Under the pieces are notes generated by a model. The model ran no database searches, was not told where the DNA came from, and worked only from the letters and a program-made list of their open reading frames with translations. The position numbers were made by a program, and so were the translations under genes. Of a DNA stretch of 64,000 nucleotides, positions 52,904 through 63,021 are shown one piece after another (within the stretch, counting starts at the first letter, position 1; the number at the start of each line of letters is the position of its first letter). The DNA comes from Oligoflexia bacterium. GTDB taxonomy: Bacteria; Bdellovibrionota; UBA1018. The stretch covers positions 1 through 64,000 of the forward strand of contig JACMNQ010000082.1 in assembly GCA_014378465.1 (NCBI GenBank), given 5' to 3'.

Positions 52904-54379
52904 ATGGCCCAACACCTTCGCGAAGCGCTGGCATCCGTAAATTCCCTCCTGACTCTGAATGATTCATCCGGAACCTCAGGCGGAGTCCAGTGGATCGGAC
53001 TTCGGGAAGTTCGCGAGAAAACGACGATCTGCCATGCCCGTGATGAGAAGCCTTACATCAACGAAGTGCAGGACTCGCACGGGATCATGGTCGAAGTCCT
53101 TGCCAACGGGCAGTTCGGCTACGCCGCCAGCTCCAGTCGCGACGGCGCAAGCCTCAGGCGCGCCGTCGAACGTGCTCATACGCAGGCAATGCAAGCGTCG
53201 CGCTGGGCAATTCATCGTTTCAGCCTGGAGCAGAGACCCGTGACCACTGCTCACTACTCGTCGTCCGTGCAGTACCCTCTCTCGGAATTCTCAGCCGGCA
53301 CGCTCAATGACGTCCTGATCAGCATCTGTCAGAAACTGCAGAGACCGAAGATCGTCCGCACGGAAGCGTTCGTGCAGGCCATCGAAACCGATGTGCATTT
53401 CGTGAGCTCCAATGGATCGGACGCGCACCAGAACTTTTCCTATCTCACCGCTGATTTCGAAGCGACGGCGAGCGATGGTTCGCTCGTTCAATCCCGGACC
53501 GACGGGGGTCTCCGCGGCCGAAGTTACCAGGGAGGTTGGGAATTCATCCGGGATCCGGCACTCTGGAGCCGCATCGAGCGCGTCTCCGAACAGGCCATCG
53601 AACTCCTGAGCGCTGAAAATTGCCCAAGCGAAACTCTACCCCTCATTCTTCTGCCTGACCAGATGATGCTGCAGATTCATGAAAGCATCGGCCATCCGCT
53701 TGAGCTCGACCGGATTCTCGGCGACGAAAGAAATTATGCCGGCTGGTCGTTCGTGAAGCTCGAGGATTTTGGAAAACTTCAGTACGGCTCTTCTCTGATG
53801 AACGTCACGTTCGATCCGACCGTCCAGAAGGAATACGCGAGCTATGCCTGGGATGATACGGGCTGCAGCGCCACTCGCGAACACCTGATCGAAAACGGCG
53901 TGCTGAAACGCCCACTGGGCGGAATGGAAAGCCAACTCCGTGCAGGACTTGCCGGAGTCGCCAATGCGCGGGCAAGTTCGTGGAACCGCGCGCCGATTGA
54001 CCGGATGGCCAACATCAATCTTGAGCCTGGAACCAGTACTCTTGACGAAATGATCGCTTCGGTTGAACGAGGCATCATCATGGAGTCCAATCGCTCCTGG
54101 TCGATCGATGACTTCCGCAACAAATTTCAGTTCGGTTGCGAGTATGCACAGCTCATCGAAAACGGAAAGATCACGCGCACCCTGAAGAATCCGAACTACC
54201 GCGGAGTCACCGTACCCTTCTGGAACAATCTCCGAAAAGTCGGAAATGCCGAGACCGTGGGAACCTACGGCACGCCTCATTGTGGAAAAGGTGAACCCAA
54301 CCAGGCGATTCGCGTGGGCCATGCTTCACCCGCATGCCTCTTTGATGGCATTGAAGTGTTTGGCGGAGGTGCCGTATGA
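52904..54379 (+). CDS. TldD-type metalloprotease
   Basis: 491 residues from the ATG at 52904; a GTG 20 codons earlier is in frame. The zinc motif HESIGHPLELD (259-269) matches HExxGHxxExD of active TldD. The pair TldD/PmbA makes a heterodimeric zinc protease that cuts peptides such as microcin B17 precursor and CcdA in E. coli. YASYAWDDTGCSATREHLIENGVL and NARASSWNRAPIDRMANINLEPG are family segments. The next gene overlaps by 4 bases. Confidence 0.88.
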   Translation: MAQHLREALASVNSLLTLNDSSGTSGGVQWIGLREVREKTTICHARDEKPYINEVQDSHGIMVEVLANGQFGYAASSSRDGASLRRAVERAHTQAMQASRWAIHRFSLEQRPVTTAHYSSSVQYPLSEFSAGTLNDVLISICQKLQRPKIVRTEAFVQAIETDVHFVSSNGSDAHQNFSYLTADFEATASDGSLVQSRTDGGLRGRSYQGGWEFIRDPALWSRIERVSEQAIELLSAENCPSETLPLILLPDQMMLQIHESIGHPLELDRILGDERNYAGWSFVKLEDFGKLQYGSSLMNVTFDPTVQKEYASYAWDDTGCSATREHLIENGVLKRPLGGMESQLRAGLAGVANARASSWNRAPIDRMANINLEPGTSTLDEMIASVERGIIMESNRSWSIDDFRNKFQFGCEYAQLIENGKITRTLKNPNYRGVTVPFWNNLRKVGNAETVGTYGTPHCGKGEPNQAIRVGHASPACLFDGIEVFGGGAV

Positions 54380-55764
54380 ATGCGCTGCCGGCTTTCATGT
54401 CTCGCGACTATTTTGAACGACTCAAGGCCGACCTCATGGGTCAACTCTCGTCCGGCCAGCACCTTTACCTGAGCCTTGCGGCCGAACAGACTCAGTTCAT
54501 TCGAATCAACGGGCATCAGGTCCGCACGAAGGAAACGGGCGCAAGAATCAGACAGATTGGAACCGTTGAAGAAGCGCTGCTCACCTGCACCTACATTCAT
54601 GAGTCGGCGCCCGGAATTCTTCACCGCAATGTGAGAACAGTGACTCTCTGCGGAGACTATGGCCAGGACTGGGACCACGCGCAGAGCACGATCACTTACC
54701 TCAAGACCGAAACTCCCAGGATCCGGCAGGATCTTTTCGCGAAGTTGCCTGAAAGGCTCACTTCGAGTGAAAAGGAGCAGACGGGAAAGCTGCTGTCCAT
54801 TCATGAGGCTCCTGAAGCACTTCTTTCACCGATTGCCTCGGTTGATCTGGCTGGCATCTACAGTTCCGGAAAAATGGTCAGAGCCATGGCCAATTCGGCA
54901 GGCCTTCTTCACTGGTTTTCGACGGACACCTTCAACTTTGATTATTCGCTTTTCACCCCATCCCAAAGAGCGGTCAAGGCCACTTATTCCGGCACTCACT
55001 GGGACACTGCGGCCTATGCAGCTTCGATCACTTTGTCACAGGACAAACTGAAACGCCTGGATCACCCGGCACGGAAACTGGGTCGGGGATCCTACCGGGC
55101 TTATCTCGAGCCTGCAGCCGTGCATGATCTGGTCAACATGTTTTCCTGGAACTGCATCGGAGAAGCTTCCATTCAGCAGGGCCTCAGCCCCTTGAAGAAA
55201 CTTCGAGGCGGGCAGACCCACTTTTCAAAAAAATTCAGCCTGAGCGAAGATTTCAGTCGCGGGGACACGCCGCGCTTCAACGAAGAGGGCGCACTCGCTC
55301 AAGAAAAGCTCGCCCTCATTCAGGACGGTCGCCTGACGAATGCCCTCATCAGCTCTCGCTCGGCAAAGGAGTATGGCCTGACTCCGAACGGAGCTTCGGC
55401 CAATGAAACAATGAGGTCACCCTCCGTGAAGACCGGGAGCCTGAAGAGTTCCGACATGCTCAAGCGTCTGGGAACGGGTCTTTACCTGTCGAACCTCCAC
55501 TACCTGAACTGGAGCGATCCGGCCGAAGCGCGCATCACCGGCATGACCCGTTACGCCTGTTTTTACGTCGAAAATGGTGAAATCATCGAGCCGATTGAAA
55601 ACATGCGCTTTGACGACACGCTCTTTTCACTCCTCGGCGACGCGCTTGAGGAAGTGAGCGATCAGGCTGCCATCATTTCGAACACGGATACTTACGGAAT
55701 GCGAAGCCTGGGGAGCGCCGCCATTCCCGGCATACTCGTTTCTGAAATGAAGCTGACCTTATAG
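54376..55764 (+). CDS. PmbA/TldE-like subunit
   Basis: 462 residues overlapping the TldD gene by 4 bases. It shares the N-terminal two-layer fold and the C-terminal barrel of the family (GLHWFSTDTFNFDYSLF, TYACFYVENGEIIEPIENMRFDD) but lacks the HExxGH motif, as expected for the non-catalytic partner. More diverged from E. coli PmbA than the TldD partner is from E. coli TldD. The two should form one heterodimer. It converges on the next gene with a 6-base overlap. Confidence 0.8.
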   Translation: MNALPAFMSRDYFERLKADLMGQLSSGQHLYLSLAAEQTQFIRINGHQVRTKETGARIRQIGTVEEALLTCTYIHESAPGILHRNVRTVTLCGDYGQDWDHAQSTITYLKTETPRIRQDLFAKLPERLTSSEKEQTGKLLSIHEAPEALLSPIASVDLAGIYSSGKMVRAMANSAGLLHWFSTDTFNFDYSLFTPSQRAVKATYSGTHWDTAAYAASITLSQDKLKRLDHPARKLGRGSYRAYLEPAAVHDLVNMFSWNCIGEASIQQGLSPLKKLRGGQTHFSKKFSLSEDFSRGDTPRFNEEGALAQEKLALIQDGRLTNALISSRSAKEYGLTPNGASANETMRSPSVKTGSLKSSDMLKRLGTGLYLSNLHYLNWSDPAEARITGMTRYACFYVENGEIIEPIENMRFDDTLFSLLGDALEEVSDQAAIISNTDTYGMRSLGSAAIPGILVSEMKLTL

Positions 55765-56727
55765 TTTAGCCAGTGCTTCGTTCAGACTCTTCATGAGTTC
55801 TGCGTCCGTTCCCTTGCCATCGGTCGGGTATCCTACCGGCTCAACCACGGTGCACCCCAGTCCTTTTTCTTCGAGAAGCTTCAGAACTCCAGCCGCATGA
55901 AGCCCGCCGAAAATCACGGCTATGTCCGTGTCTTTGGATTTTGACAGGGTTTTCGCGATCGTTTGAACCAGGCTCTGATTGCGCTTCTCCAGTCCCGCCT
56001 GTGCACGCGCGACCGCTGATTTCAGTTCCGTTTTCAGCATGTGAATGGCCTGATCAACCGTGGTGGTCTTGGGCAGTTTGAAGCGCTCCACCACGCCATC
56101 CAGGTAATTTTTCGCACGCGTCGGATCATTGCGGTACTGCTCCAGGCGCAGGATGAAGCCCAAGGTTCCGCGAGCATCTGAAAACGCGAGATTGGACTCC
56201 TTGATCAGGGATTCGTCATCCCCACAGAGAGTGGAAAGGTTCTTGCCATGCTTGGCTTCGAGCTTGAGCGGAATGCTCGTCATCACTCGCACGTAGTCCG
56301 GGTACTTCGCGATCTTCTCCAGATCCGGAAGAGTCCAACCATTGAATTTGAGCTTCGAGCCGTGCGAGATCTCGCCCATGCAGCCTTCGGCATAGATCGT
56401 CCTGAGCTGCCCCGCCGTGATCCACTGGTCGAGCTGCTGGTAGATGGCCACCTGATTTTTTGTTTGAGGTGGCTCCACAAAATTCTCGGTGTCTTTGGTG
56501 ACCACGTCGGGAGCCAGGTGCCACTGCTCGAAGAACCAGACGTGTTGTTTCGAGGTTTTCGAGGCCGGCGAACTGCACTCGGCCACCGCTTTGCCGAAGG
56601 CGGGGTCGAGCTTCACCGGAGAGGCGCCCAGTGCCTGGGACAATCCCGAAAGGGAAGAGCCGAAGTGTCCGAGAAAAATTAGAGCTAGGGAGGAAATCAG
56701 GATACCGACGCGATTGAGATTGAGCAT
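55759..56727 (-). CDS. Exported protein, possibly ChaN/TIKI-like fold
   Basis: 322 residues from the ATG at 56727, giving a signal peptide ending near LGAS (residue 35). Scattered motifs recall the ChaN/EreA/TIKI superfamily: FFEQWHL (E-x-x-H) near 65, IYAEGC near 110 and VIFGGLHAAGVLKLL near 275. Such proteins bind metal or haem, or act as proteases or esterases. Similarity is weak and rests on motif order only. Three to four cysteines lie in the mature part. Confidence 0.5.
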   Translation of the reverse strand: MLNLNRVGILISSLALIFLGHFGSSLSGLSQALGASPVKLDPAFGKAVAECSSPASKTSKQHVWFFEQWHLAPDVVTKDTENFVEPPQTKNQVAIYQQLDQWITAGQLRTIYAEGCMGEISHGSKLKFNGWTLPDLEKIAKYPDYVRVMTSIPLKLEAKHGKNLSTLCGDDESLIKESNLAFSDARGTLGFILRLEQYRNDPTRAKNYLDGVVERFKLPKTTTVDQAIHMLKTELKSAVARAQAGLEKRNQSLVQTIAKTLSKSKDTDIAVIFGGLHAAGVLKLLEEKGLGCTVVEPVGYPTDGKGTDAELMKSLNEALAKL

Positions 56728-56763
56728 GAGAGATAAATTACCAGACCCCACCCGATGCGCAAA

Positions 56764-56880
56764 TCAAAAGCTCCAGGTCCTGGCCTCGGCCGTCAGATAG
56801 TCGACGAAGACCCGAGCTCTGTAAGCCAGAAGTCTGCGTGTGGGGCTGACTGCGCAGATCGCGGCGACTCCACTCCAGTG
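56764..56880 (-). pseudogene. Remnant of a LysR-type regulator C terminus
   Basis: The last 38 codons (WSGVAAICAVSPTRR, then LLAYRARVFVDYLTAEA) match the end of LysR effector domains, where 'vyPxxRxLxxkvRaFvDfL' is conserved. The rest of a LysR gene is missing: upstream the frame enters the GH15 gene. Not a functional gene. Confidence 0.55.
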
Positions 56881-56896
56881 CTCACACTGAAATCGC

Positions 56897-58903
56897 TCAT
56901 CCCCAGATTTCCTTTTCGAGATGACGATCCAGCACTTCTCGAACGAAGAGCAGGAACATGGCATGCGACCACGCCAGCGGGATGACCCAGCAGGGTTGTC
57001 CCGTTTCGCGGTGGACCTGCTCGGCGAGCATGCCCGTCGAAGTCGCCTTCTCCATCACCCAGTCAAAGCTCTCCTTGGCGTGAGCGAGGTCGCCTGTCGC
57101 CAGATCCACGGTTGCCAGCCAGAGCGTCGTCAGGATCCAGGGGTTTCCGCCTCGGTAGGTATCCTGTTCATACCGGATGATGCCGCCGACCTGATGATTC
57201 CACAACTTCTCCCGCAACTGCGCAACGACGCGTTTCGCGGCCACATCAGTTTTCTTGAAAATTCCGAAGGGATAGATCAGTCCCAACATTGAAATATCGG
57301 CCGCCTCATCCCAATAACCGCTCGGATCTTCGTAATTCCAGGAGCTCGTGACGAACGAACGGCGGATCGGTCCTTCCGCCCCGAGAAATTTTTCCGAGAT
57401 GATCTGCGCCAGCGCACGACCCCACTCGCGGTAATGCTTTTCAAGCCTCTGATCTCCCAATTCATGCGCCAGGAACGACCCCGCCGTGAACGCCGATGAG
57501 ACCGCGGCCAGTGAGTAGGCATGGATTCCCATGCGCTCTTCCCACAGATCGTGAGAAGGCCGCCCGAGGGGGTGCTTGGGGCCGTGAAACTGCTCCAGAA
57601 ACGTCAGGCCCTTTTTGAGATTGGGCCAGATCCTTTCGAGCCAGAAAAGATCCTGAGTTTTTCGAAAGTGCAGGTAAGCTGCCCCGATCACGGTAGCAGG
57701 TTCATCAATCTGAATTCGGCCCCAGCTCGGTCCAGCGTGTTTGGTCGCCGCGTAACGCTGCCACCAGGTGCCTGAAGGATCCTGCGTGTCCTGGCAGAAT
57801 TTGAAGTAATGCTCGACTCGTTCTCGGAACCCGAAAGCTCCCAGTGCGCTCGCCAGGTACGATCCGTCTCGAGGCCAGCTATACCCGTATCCGCCTGATA
57901 CGCGCGAGTGTGGATCCACTTCGGCTGCCGCCATGAGGGCGCCCGTGTGCGTGTCCTGAAGCGCATGAAGAACATCAATGGATCTTTCAGCCAGCGCACG
58001 CACCCCCGCATGCGAGATCCGCTCAAGAATGTCATTGGCCGGCGCCAGTCGTCTGGCTGACATGCCGTCGATCATCTGAAAGAAACTTTTCGCCGGCACA
58101 CTCTTCGTGCTCTTCAGCATCTGATCCATGACGGGTTCGCTTTCCGCGCAGATGATCACGAATTCAATGCGGGAATTGCCACCCGGCTGGAGAGGATCAT
58201 CCTGAGGAGCCAGGGCCGCGAAGGAGCCCCAGGTCGCTGGTCCCTGAACCACCTGATCCCAGCCCAGCGGCGAAGAACCATGAGGAAAATCGTGAAGGTC
58301 ACTCGCACCGATCGGAGCCGCGATTCTCTCCCCACTCCACAGCCGGGAGCGATCATGTTCATTGAGGTGCCCCACTCTCACCCACTGAATGCGTTCCTTG
58401 GCGAAGATCCCAAGCCAGCGCTTGCCGCGGTGATGGACGATCCCGTTGAAATCGGGATGAAAGAGCGAGCAGTGTGCGGAAGTCGAATTTCCCATCCAGG
58501 GGATGCACTGGTGCCAGACACCGGCTCTCTTCTCGCCGGAATTGGCCGATGATTCGGAGATTTCCCAGGTATCGAGCATCGTCGCGTCGGTGGGATGCAT
58601 TCCGATCCTTCTCACGACGGTCAGATCGCTCTTTCGATGGCGGTACTCCGCGTGGAGAATCTGCGTGCCGCTCAAAAGCCGGATGTGCGTCTCAAATTCT
58701 TCCGGAATCACCGGAATGATCTGAAGCGGCTCTCCGGCTTTCTCCAGCAGGACCGCCGAACGGAAAACGCCGATCTTCGATTGCAAAGCATCGATGTTGG
58801 GAGCGAAAAGCTGTTCGATCTCTCCCATGGAATCGAAAGTCGCCAGCAGCGTTCCGTTGCCCATCTGAATTTCTGAAGGTGCTCTTGATTCCCAGCCGTT
58901 CAC
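56897..58903 (-). CDS. Glycoside hydrolase family 15 (glucoamylase-like)
   Basis: 668 residues. An N-terminal beta-sandwich (about 1-270) precedes the (alpha/alpha)6 barrel. Barrel motifs are GGYGYSWPRDGSYLASAL, PSHDLWEERMGIHAYSLAA with the general-acid Glu, and MLAEQVHRETGQPCWVIPLAWSHA with the general-base Glu near 640. No export signal, so it should act on cytoplasmic glucan such as glycogen or maltodextrin, releasing glucose. It is last in an alpha-glucan operon and overlaps GalT by 4 bases. Confidence 0.9.
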   Translation of the reverse strand: MNGWESRAPSEIQMGNGTLLATFDSMGEIEQLFAPNIDALQSKIGVFRSAVLLEKAGEPLQIIPVIPEEFETHIRLLSGTQILHAEYRHRKSDLTVVRRIGMHPTDATMLDTWEISESSANSGEKRAGVWHQCIPWMGNSTSAHCSLFHPDFNGIVHHRGKRWLGIFAKERIQWVRVGHLNEHDRSRLWSGERIAAPIGASDLHDFPHGSSPLGWDQVVQGPATWGSFAALAPQDDPLQPGGNSRIEFVIICAESEPVMDQMLKSTKSVPAKSFFQMIDGMSARRLAPANDILERISHAGVRALAERSIDVLHALQDTHTGALMAAAEVDPHSRVSGGYGYSWPRDGSYLASALGAFGFRERVEHYFKFCQDTQDPSGTWWQRYAATKHAGPSWGRIQIDEPATVIGAAYLHFRKTQDLFWLERIWPNLKKGLTFLEQFHGPKHPLGRPSHDLWEERMGIHAYSLAAVSSAFTAGSFLAHELGDQRLEKHYREWGRALAQIISEKFLGAEGPIRRSFVTSSWNYEDPSGYWDEAADISMLGLIYPFGIFKKTDVAAKRVVAQLREKLWNHQVGGIIRYEQDTYRGGNPWILTTLWLATVDLATGDLAHAKESFDWVMEKATSTGMLAEQVHRETGQPCWVIPLAWSHAMFLLFVREVLDRHLEKEIWG

Positions 58904-60057
58904 AGTTCTTTCTCCCGAAATGCTCTTGCCGCATCTTCTGGCGCGACTCGCACCACCGGGATGCCTGTGGCGATCTCAAAGCCGGTTTTTCTGATCAGTC
59001 TCGGGTACACTCGCACGAACCAGTGCATGGAGGAACTGCCGGGATTGGCAAAACCAAGGGGATTGGGTGCGGAAAAAATGACAATATTGAGAGCGAACTC
59101 TCCCAGCAGTCGATTGAGTCGGGTGAAGATCTGAGACACGAGCCGCGAGAGATCGCGCAGTTCATCTTCGGTCGCATCCTGAAAATTGGAATGATGCTGC
59201 GAAGGATAGATCGAAAATTGATAGTCATACTCGGGCGCATAATCCATCAGCGCCACGAACTGAGTGGTTGCGGTCATGAAGCGCTCGGAATGAGCACGCC
59301 TAGACGACAGGTCGGCCTTCTTTTTCCGGGGAGGCGGAGTGGACATTCGTTCGTTCTGAGTGGATCGATTGGCCTGACCCATGAGATCCGGCTCCTCTTT
59401 CCTGAGCACTTCGCAGACCTGGCACTCACGCGCGGAGTTGAGACGCATCACGGGTTCCGGAATGAACGGCATCCCGAGCAACTCGAAATGGGGATGCTCG
59501 TGGTGAGTGCCTGCGGCAGTCTGGTGATTTTTGAAGAGTTGAACGTACAGGAGTCGGCGGTCCTGATAGAGATCACTCATTCTCTTCTGCAAAGTCTTGA
59601 ACACCTGAATCGACCGCTCCACATCCATTTCCCAGAACGGAGCGTTGTGATTGGGACTTTCGACGATCACTTCGTGCACACCGAACCCGGGTTTGGAAGT
59701 GAGAAGAGCGCTGAGGGCTTCTGAATGCCCGAGTGCCTTGAGATCGGTGAATAGATCGGGAGCTTCAAGCTTCATGGCGGGATGGCGATGAGCGAAAACG
59801 CGGGTCTGCCACCGATTCGGACCCGCGCTTGCCAGATCCTGTGTCCGGTAGATCTCCGGAGATGAAAAAGCTTCATTGCCCGGGCAATAGGGACAAGGTC
59901 CTGGATAATCCAGCTGGTCCTCGAGAGGATGCGAGAGATGCACGGACTGCGCACGGGGAGAAGCCTGGGTGACTCTCACCCGGTTCGGGCGCGTGGCTTT
60001 CTCAGGAACGATGAGACAGGGGTTGCCAAACAGCGGATCCGCTCTGAATTCACTCAT
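58900..60057 (-). CDS. Galactose-1-phosphate uridylyltransferase-like protein
   Basis: 385 residues. The opening FRADPLFGNPCLIVPEKATRP and CPYCPGNEAFSSPEIYR match GalT, with the Cys pair of the metal site. The active-site segment reads THHEHPHFELLG, so the H-P-H core with the nucleophilic His is kept but the next residues are F-E where GalT has G-Q or S-Q. It could be a UDP-hexose transferase or a sugar-1-phosphate nucleotidyltransferase of the wider GalT/ADP-glucose phosphorylase group. It overlaps the GH57 gene by 4 bases, so a role in glucan turnover is likely. Confidence 0.8.
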   Translation of the reverse strand: MSEFRADPLFGNPCLIVPEKATRPNRVRVTQASPRAQSVHLSHPLEDQLDYPGPCPYCPGNEAFSSPEIYRTQDLASAGPNRWQTRVFAHRHPAMKLEAPDLFTDLKALGHSEALSALLTSKPGFGVHEVIVESPNHNAPFWEMDVERSIQVFKTLQKRMSDLYQDRRLLYVQLFKNHQTAAGTHHEHPHFELLGMPFIPEPVMRLNSARECQVCEVLRKEEPDLMGQANRSTQNERMSTPPPRKKKADLSSRRAHSERFMTATTQFVALMDYAPEYDYQFSIYPSQHHSNFQDATEDELRDLSRLVSQIFTRLNRLLGEFALNIVIFSAPNPLGFANPGSSSMHWFVRVYPRLIRKTGFEIATGIPVVRVAPEDAARAFREKEL

Positions 60058-61379
60058 GCCGTTGCTCGCTCACTTTCGTCAGATCGTTCGTGAAGGTGCT
60101 TCACCCGACGCTCCATGTCGGCGATCACATTCATGAAGAGAATATGCGCATCGTAGGGAGATTCATAGGGGCTGAAGTACTTGTGCACGTCTCCATCATT
60201 GAAATATTTCGTGCACATGTAATAGAAATGGTCGCTCGTCGTCAGCCGCCTCCAGGTTTCGAGCAGCTGTGCTCCTTTTTCACCGGGGGCCCTCCCCAGA
60301 GCTTCCGCCTCCTCTTTCACGGCCTTCTCCAGCGCATGGACCGCTCGAAGGGAAGAGTCCTGAATCCCATTGCCTTGCCAGGCAGAGAGGTCCCTTTCCG
60401 AATCAGCCCAGGAGAAAGGTTCTGGCGCATCGAGTTCATGAAGTTGAGCCATGCCCGCCTGCCGGGCGGAGCTCACGGCTTCAGTCGGGGTCACGAACTG
60501 AAAACCTCGCTTCAGGAGTTTGCCGGGCAAGGCTCGCATGAAATCAAAGATACCCGTGTCTTCCCACTGATGTTCACCGAAAGTTTCGTAATCCATGAAA
60601 AGACCCACGAAGGGATTTCCGCCCTGGGCTGCCACCGGATTTTCAGCGTCGATGAAACGGATCCATTGCGCGAACTTTTCCGAGGTCAGGGGCCATTGGG
60701 CCCAGTCCCGGTCCGAGAAGCGAAAGGCGATGTCATCACTCAGGCGGTAATTCCTGAGGAGCGCGACCACTTCGCCTGCGCCCTTCATCCGGTATTTGAA
60801 AAGGGGGCTTCGGTTCGAAGCAGGACCAGGAGAAGAGCTGCCTTGCCCCCGCCGCATGATATGATCCGCGCTCTCCATGAGCATGCCCTCGAAACCCAGC
60901 TCCTGAACCTGCCGGGCGATCCCACTGCTCGAGATGAGTTCCGTGTTTCGGAACACTCGGGACGGAGGAACGAGGAGCCGAGTGCAGAGCTGACGATGAA
61001 TCGCGATCTGTTCCCTGAATTCTTCGGGACTGTGCAGTGCCGCCAGTGAATGGTGAGAAGTTTCAGAAAGCAATTCAACCTGGCCCGTCTCAAAAAGACG
61101 TTTGAAGGAAGGAATCACCTCGGGCGCGTATTCCTCCATCTGCTGGAGCACCGTGCCGGTGATTGAAAAAGCGGCCTTGAAAGCGGAACCGTGCTCCTGA
61201 ATCAGGTCCAACAGGAGATTGTTCATGGGCAAGTAACATTTGTTCGCGACCTTGCGGAGAATCGTCGCATTCAGCTCCTCATCAAAGTAACTTTCACTGC
61301 GTCCCACTTCTCGAAAGCGGTACTGCCTCAATCGCCAGGGCTGATGAACCTGAAAGTAGAAGCAGAGGTCAGTTGCCAT
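60054..61379 (-). CDS. Glycoside hydrolase family 57 alpha-amylase-like enzyme
   Basis: 441 residues from the ATG at 61379 (MATDLCFYFQVHQPWRLRQY, the GH57 opening). VELLSETSHHSLAAL contains the nucleophile Glu, and FMDYETFGEHQWEDTGIF the acid Asp. HxH in FYFQVHQPW is the first conserved region. Such enzymes are alpha-amylases, 4-alpha-glucanotransferases or branching enzymes; the short length and lack of a branching-enzyme C-terminal domain favour amylase. It overlaps the upstream glycosyltransferase by 11 bases. Confidence 0.88.
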   Translation of the reverse strand: MATDLCFYFQVHQPWRLRQYRFREVGRSESYFDEELNATILRKVANKCYLPMNNLLLDLIQEHGSAFKAAFSITGTVLQQMEEYAPEVIPSFKRLFETGQVELLSETSHHSLAALHSPEEFREQIAIHRQLCTRLLVPPSRVFRNTELISSSGIARQVQELGFEGMLMESADHIMRRGQGSSSPGPASNRSPLFKYRMKGAGEVVALLRNYRLSDDIAFRFSDRDWAQWPLTSEKFAQWIRFIDAENPVAAQGGNPFVGLFMDYETFGEHQWEDTGIFDFMRALPGKLLKRGFQFVTPTEAVSSARQAGMAQLHELDAPEPFSWADSERDLSAWQGNGIQDSSLRAVHALEKAVKEEAEALGRAPGEKGAQLLETWRRLTTSDHFYYMCTKYFNDGDVHKYFSPYESPYDAHILFMNVIADMERRVKHLHERSDESERATA

Positions 61380-63021
61380 GGCTCCCCCGCGGCGCTTTCT
61401 GGCGGACATTTCCGGCCGGAGTGGTGAAGCGCTCATAAGTGTGAAGCGCTTTGATGGCTGAATCATCCCAGCTCAAGGCACGAACCTGAGCCATGCCCTC
61501 TTCGACCAGCTGCTTCGACAGTTCCGGAAGTCGAAGGGCGGCGATCATCTGATCCGCCAATTTCTCATGATCCCAGAAATCGACCTGAAGGGCGCGACTG
61601 AGCACTTCTCTCACTCCGGACTGCTTGGACAGAATCACAGGGATGCCGTTGTGAATGGCTTCGAGAGCGACGAGGCCGAAGGGTTCTGAAATGCTCGGCA
61701 TGACCAGCACTTTCGACTGTCCCAGAATGGCGTCCACTTGAGCGGGATTCATGAAGCCCGTGAACTGAACGCGTTTCTCGATTCCAAGACTGTGAGCGAG
61801 CGCGCGCATCTGCTCGTTGAGATCCCCTGTCCCGATCATGAGGAACCTGGCCTCCGGAATGACTTCGGCCACGAGGGCGGCCGCCTTGAGAAAATGGTCA
61901 GGGCCCTTCTGAAAAGTCATGCGGCCCAGAAAAATCACCATCGGCTCCCTTTCAGCGTCGGGAGCAGTGAGAAGAGTCTGAGTCGCTTCATCCGGTGCAT
62001 TGTAAAGCACACTGATCTTCCTGCGGTGGATGCCGTAAAGACGCTCAATGATGCCTGCAGTGTACTTGCTCACCGCAAAAATGTGAGCCGCGCGATTGAA
62101 GGCTTCGCGTTCGATCCGGAACACGTCACTGTTGAGCACATCTCCGGAACGGTCGTACTCGGTGGCATGCACATGAAGAAACACGGGGACTCCGGTGATT
62201 CTCTGGTATTCAAAAGCGGCCGGAAAAGTCATCCAGTCATGAGCATGGACCACATCCACTTCATGAAATTCGGCAAGCTGCCTCACGCTGAAGCAGAACT
62301 TCTCAATCTCGCTCCACAGGTTCTTGCCATAGATTTCAGCATTCGCGCCCAGAAGCTCGGGGGGCGGGACCTGAGCTTCAGACAGGGGGGCTGCAAGAAT
62401 GCGCTCGCGCAGAGAAGCCGCCACCGCCTCCGTATCCTCGTTGAATTCATGATCCTCGTAACCCGTACCCAGGTAGTCATCAGCGCTCGACGCCTCGGTC
62501 ACGGACACGCTGGGCTCAGGGTCCGCGTCTCTCAGAGCTTTTCCGAAGTTTCCGGGCGTTGAAAAAATACGGGACTCGAAAATCTTTCGAATGTGCTCAG
62601 GCATCGGAGTTTCGGGTGCCCGCCCGTAAGGGAGAAGCTCCGCGGGCGACTTCGAATGGGTGATGCTCCCCGCTTTCCTTTGCACTTCGGTGGGCACTTC
62701 GGTGGGCGTTTCGGTGTCGGGCCAGCCCGCCTCAATCAGACATTCCCGGGCTCCTACGACTTCGAGGCGTTCTTCCGAAATTCGGTTGGGAAATGTGGGA
62801 AGAACGAAATGAACCTGAGCTCCCTGACGGGCCAGCGCCTGAGAAAATCCGCGACAGGCTTTTCCCAAGCCACCCGCGTAGCGAGGCGGATACTCCCAAC
62901 CGAGCATCAGGACTCGCGGCCCTCCCGAAGAATGCTTTTCACGAGTGGGTCGTGTCACCTGGGCTGATCCCGTTCTGGAATTCTTGGGTGTCGATTGCAC
63001 TGTTTCAAAGTCCCACAGCAC
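61369..63021 (-). CDS. Glycogen synthase-like glycosyltransferase (GT-B fold)
   Basis: 550 residues. VLMLGWEYPPRYAGGLGKACRGF (about 37-59) is the N-terminal motif of starch/glycogen synthases. VVHAHDWMTFPAAF, then FLGRMTFQKGPDHFL and SISEPFGLVALEAIHNGIPVI (E-x7-E) make up the C-terminal domain. An insert of about 110 residues (105-215), charged and repetitive (PTEVPTEV), separates the first strands. Probably transfers glucose from ADP- or UDP-glucose to a growing alpha-1,4-glucan. It overlaps the debranching gene by 17 bases. Confidence 0.87.
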   Translation of the reverse strand: MLWDFETVQSTPKNSRTGSAQVTRPTREKHSSGGPRVLMLGWEYPPRYAGGLGKACRGFSQALARQGAQVHFVLPTFPNRISEERLEVVGARECLIEAGWPDTETPTEVPTEVQRKAGSITHSKSPAELLPYGRAPETPMPEHIRKIFESRIFSTPGNFGKALRDADPEPSVSVTEASSADDYLGTGYEDHEFNEDTEAVAASLRERILAAPLSEAQVPPPELLGANAEIYGKNLWSEIEKFCFSVRQLAEFHEVDVVHAHDWMTFPAAFEYQRITGVPVFLHVHATEYDRSGDVLNSDVFRIEREAFNRAAHIFAVSKYTAGIIERLYGIHRRKISVLYNAPDEATQTLLTAPDAEREPMVIFLGRMTFQKGPDHFLKAAALVAEVIPEARFLMIGTGDLNEQMRALAHSLGIEKRVQFTGFMNPAQVDAILGQSKVLVMPSISEPFGLVALEAIHNGIPVILSKQSGVREVLSRALQVDFWDHEKLADQMIAALRLPELSKQLVEEGMAQVRALSWDDSAIKALHTYERFTTPAGNVRQKAPRGSHGN

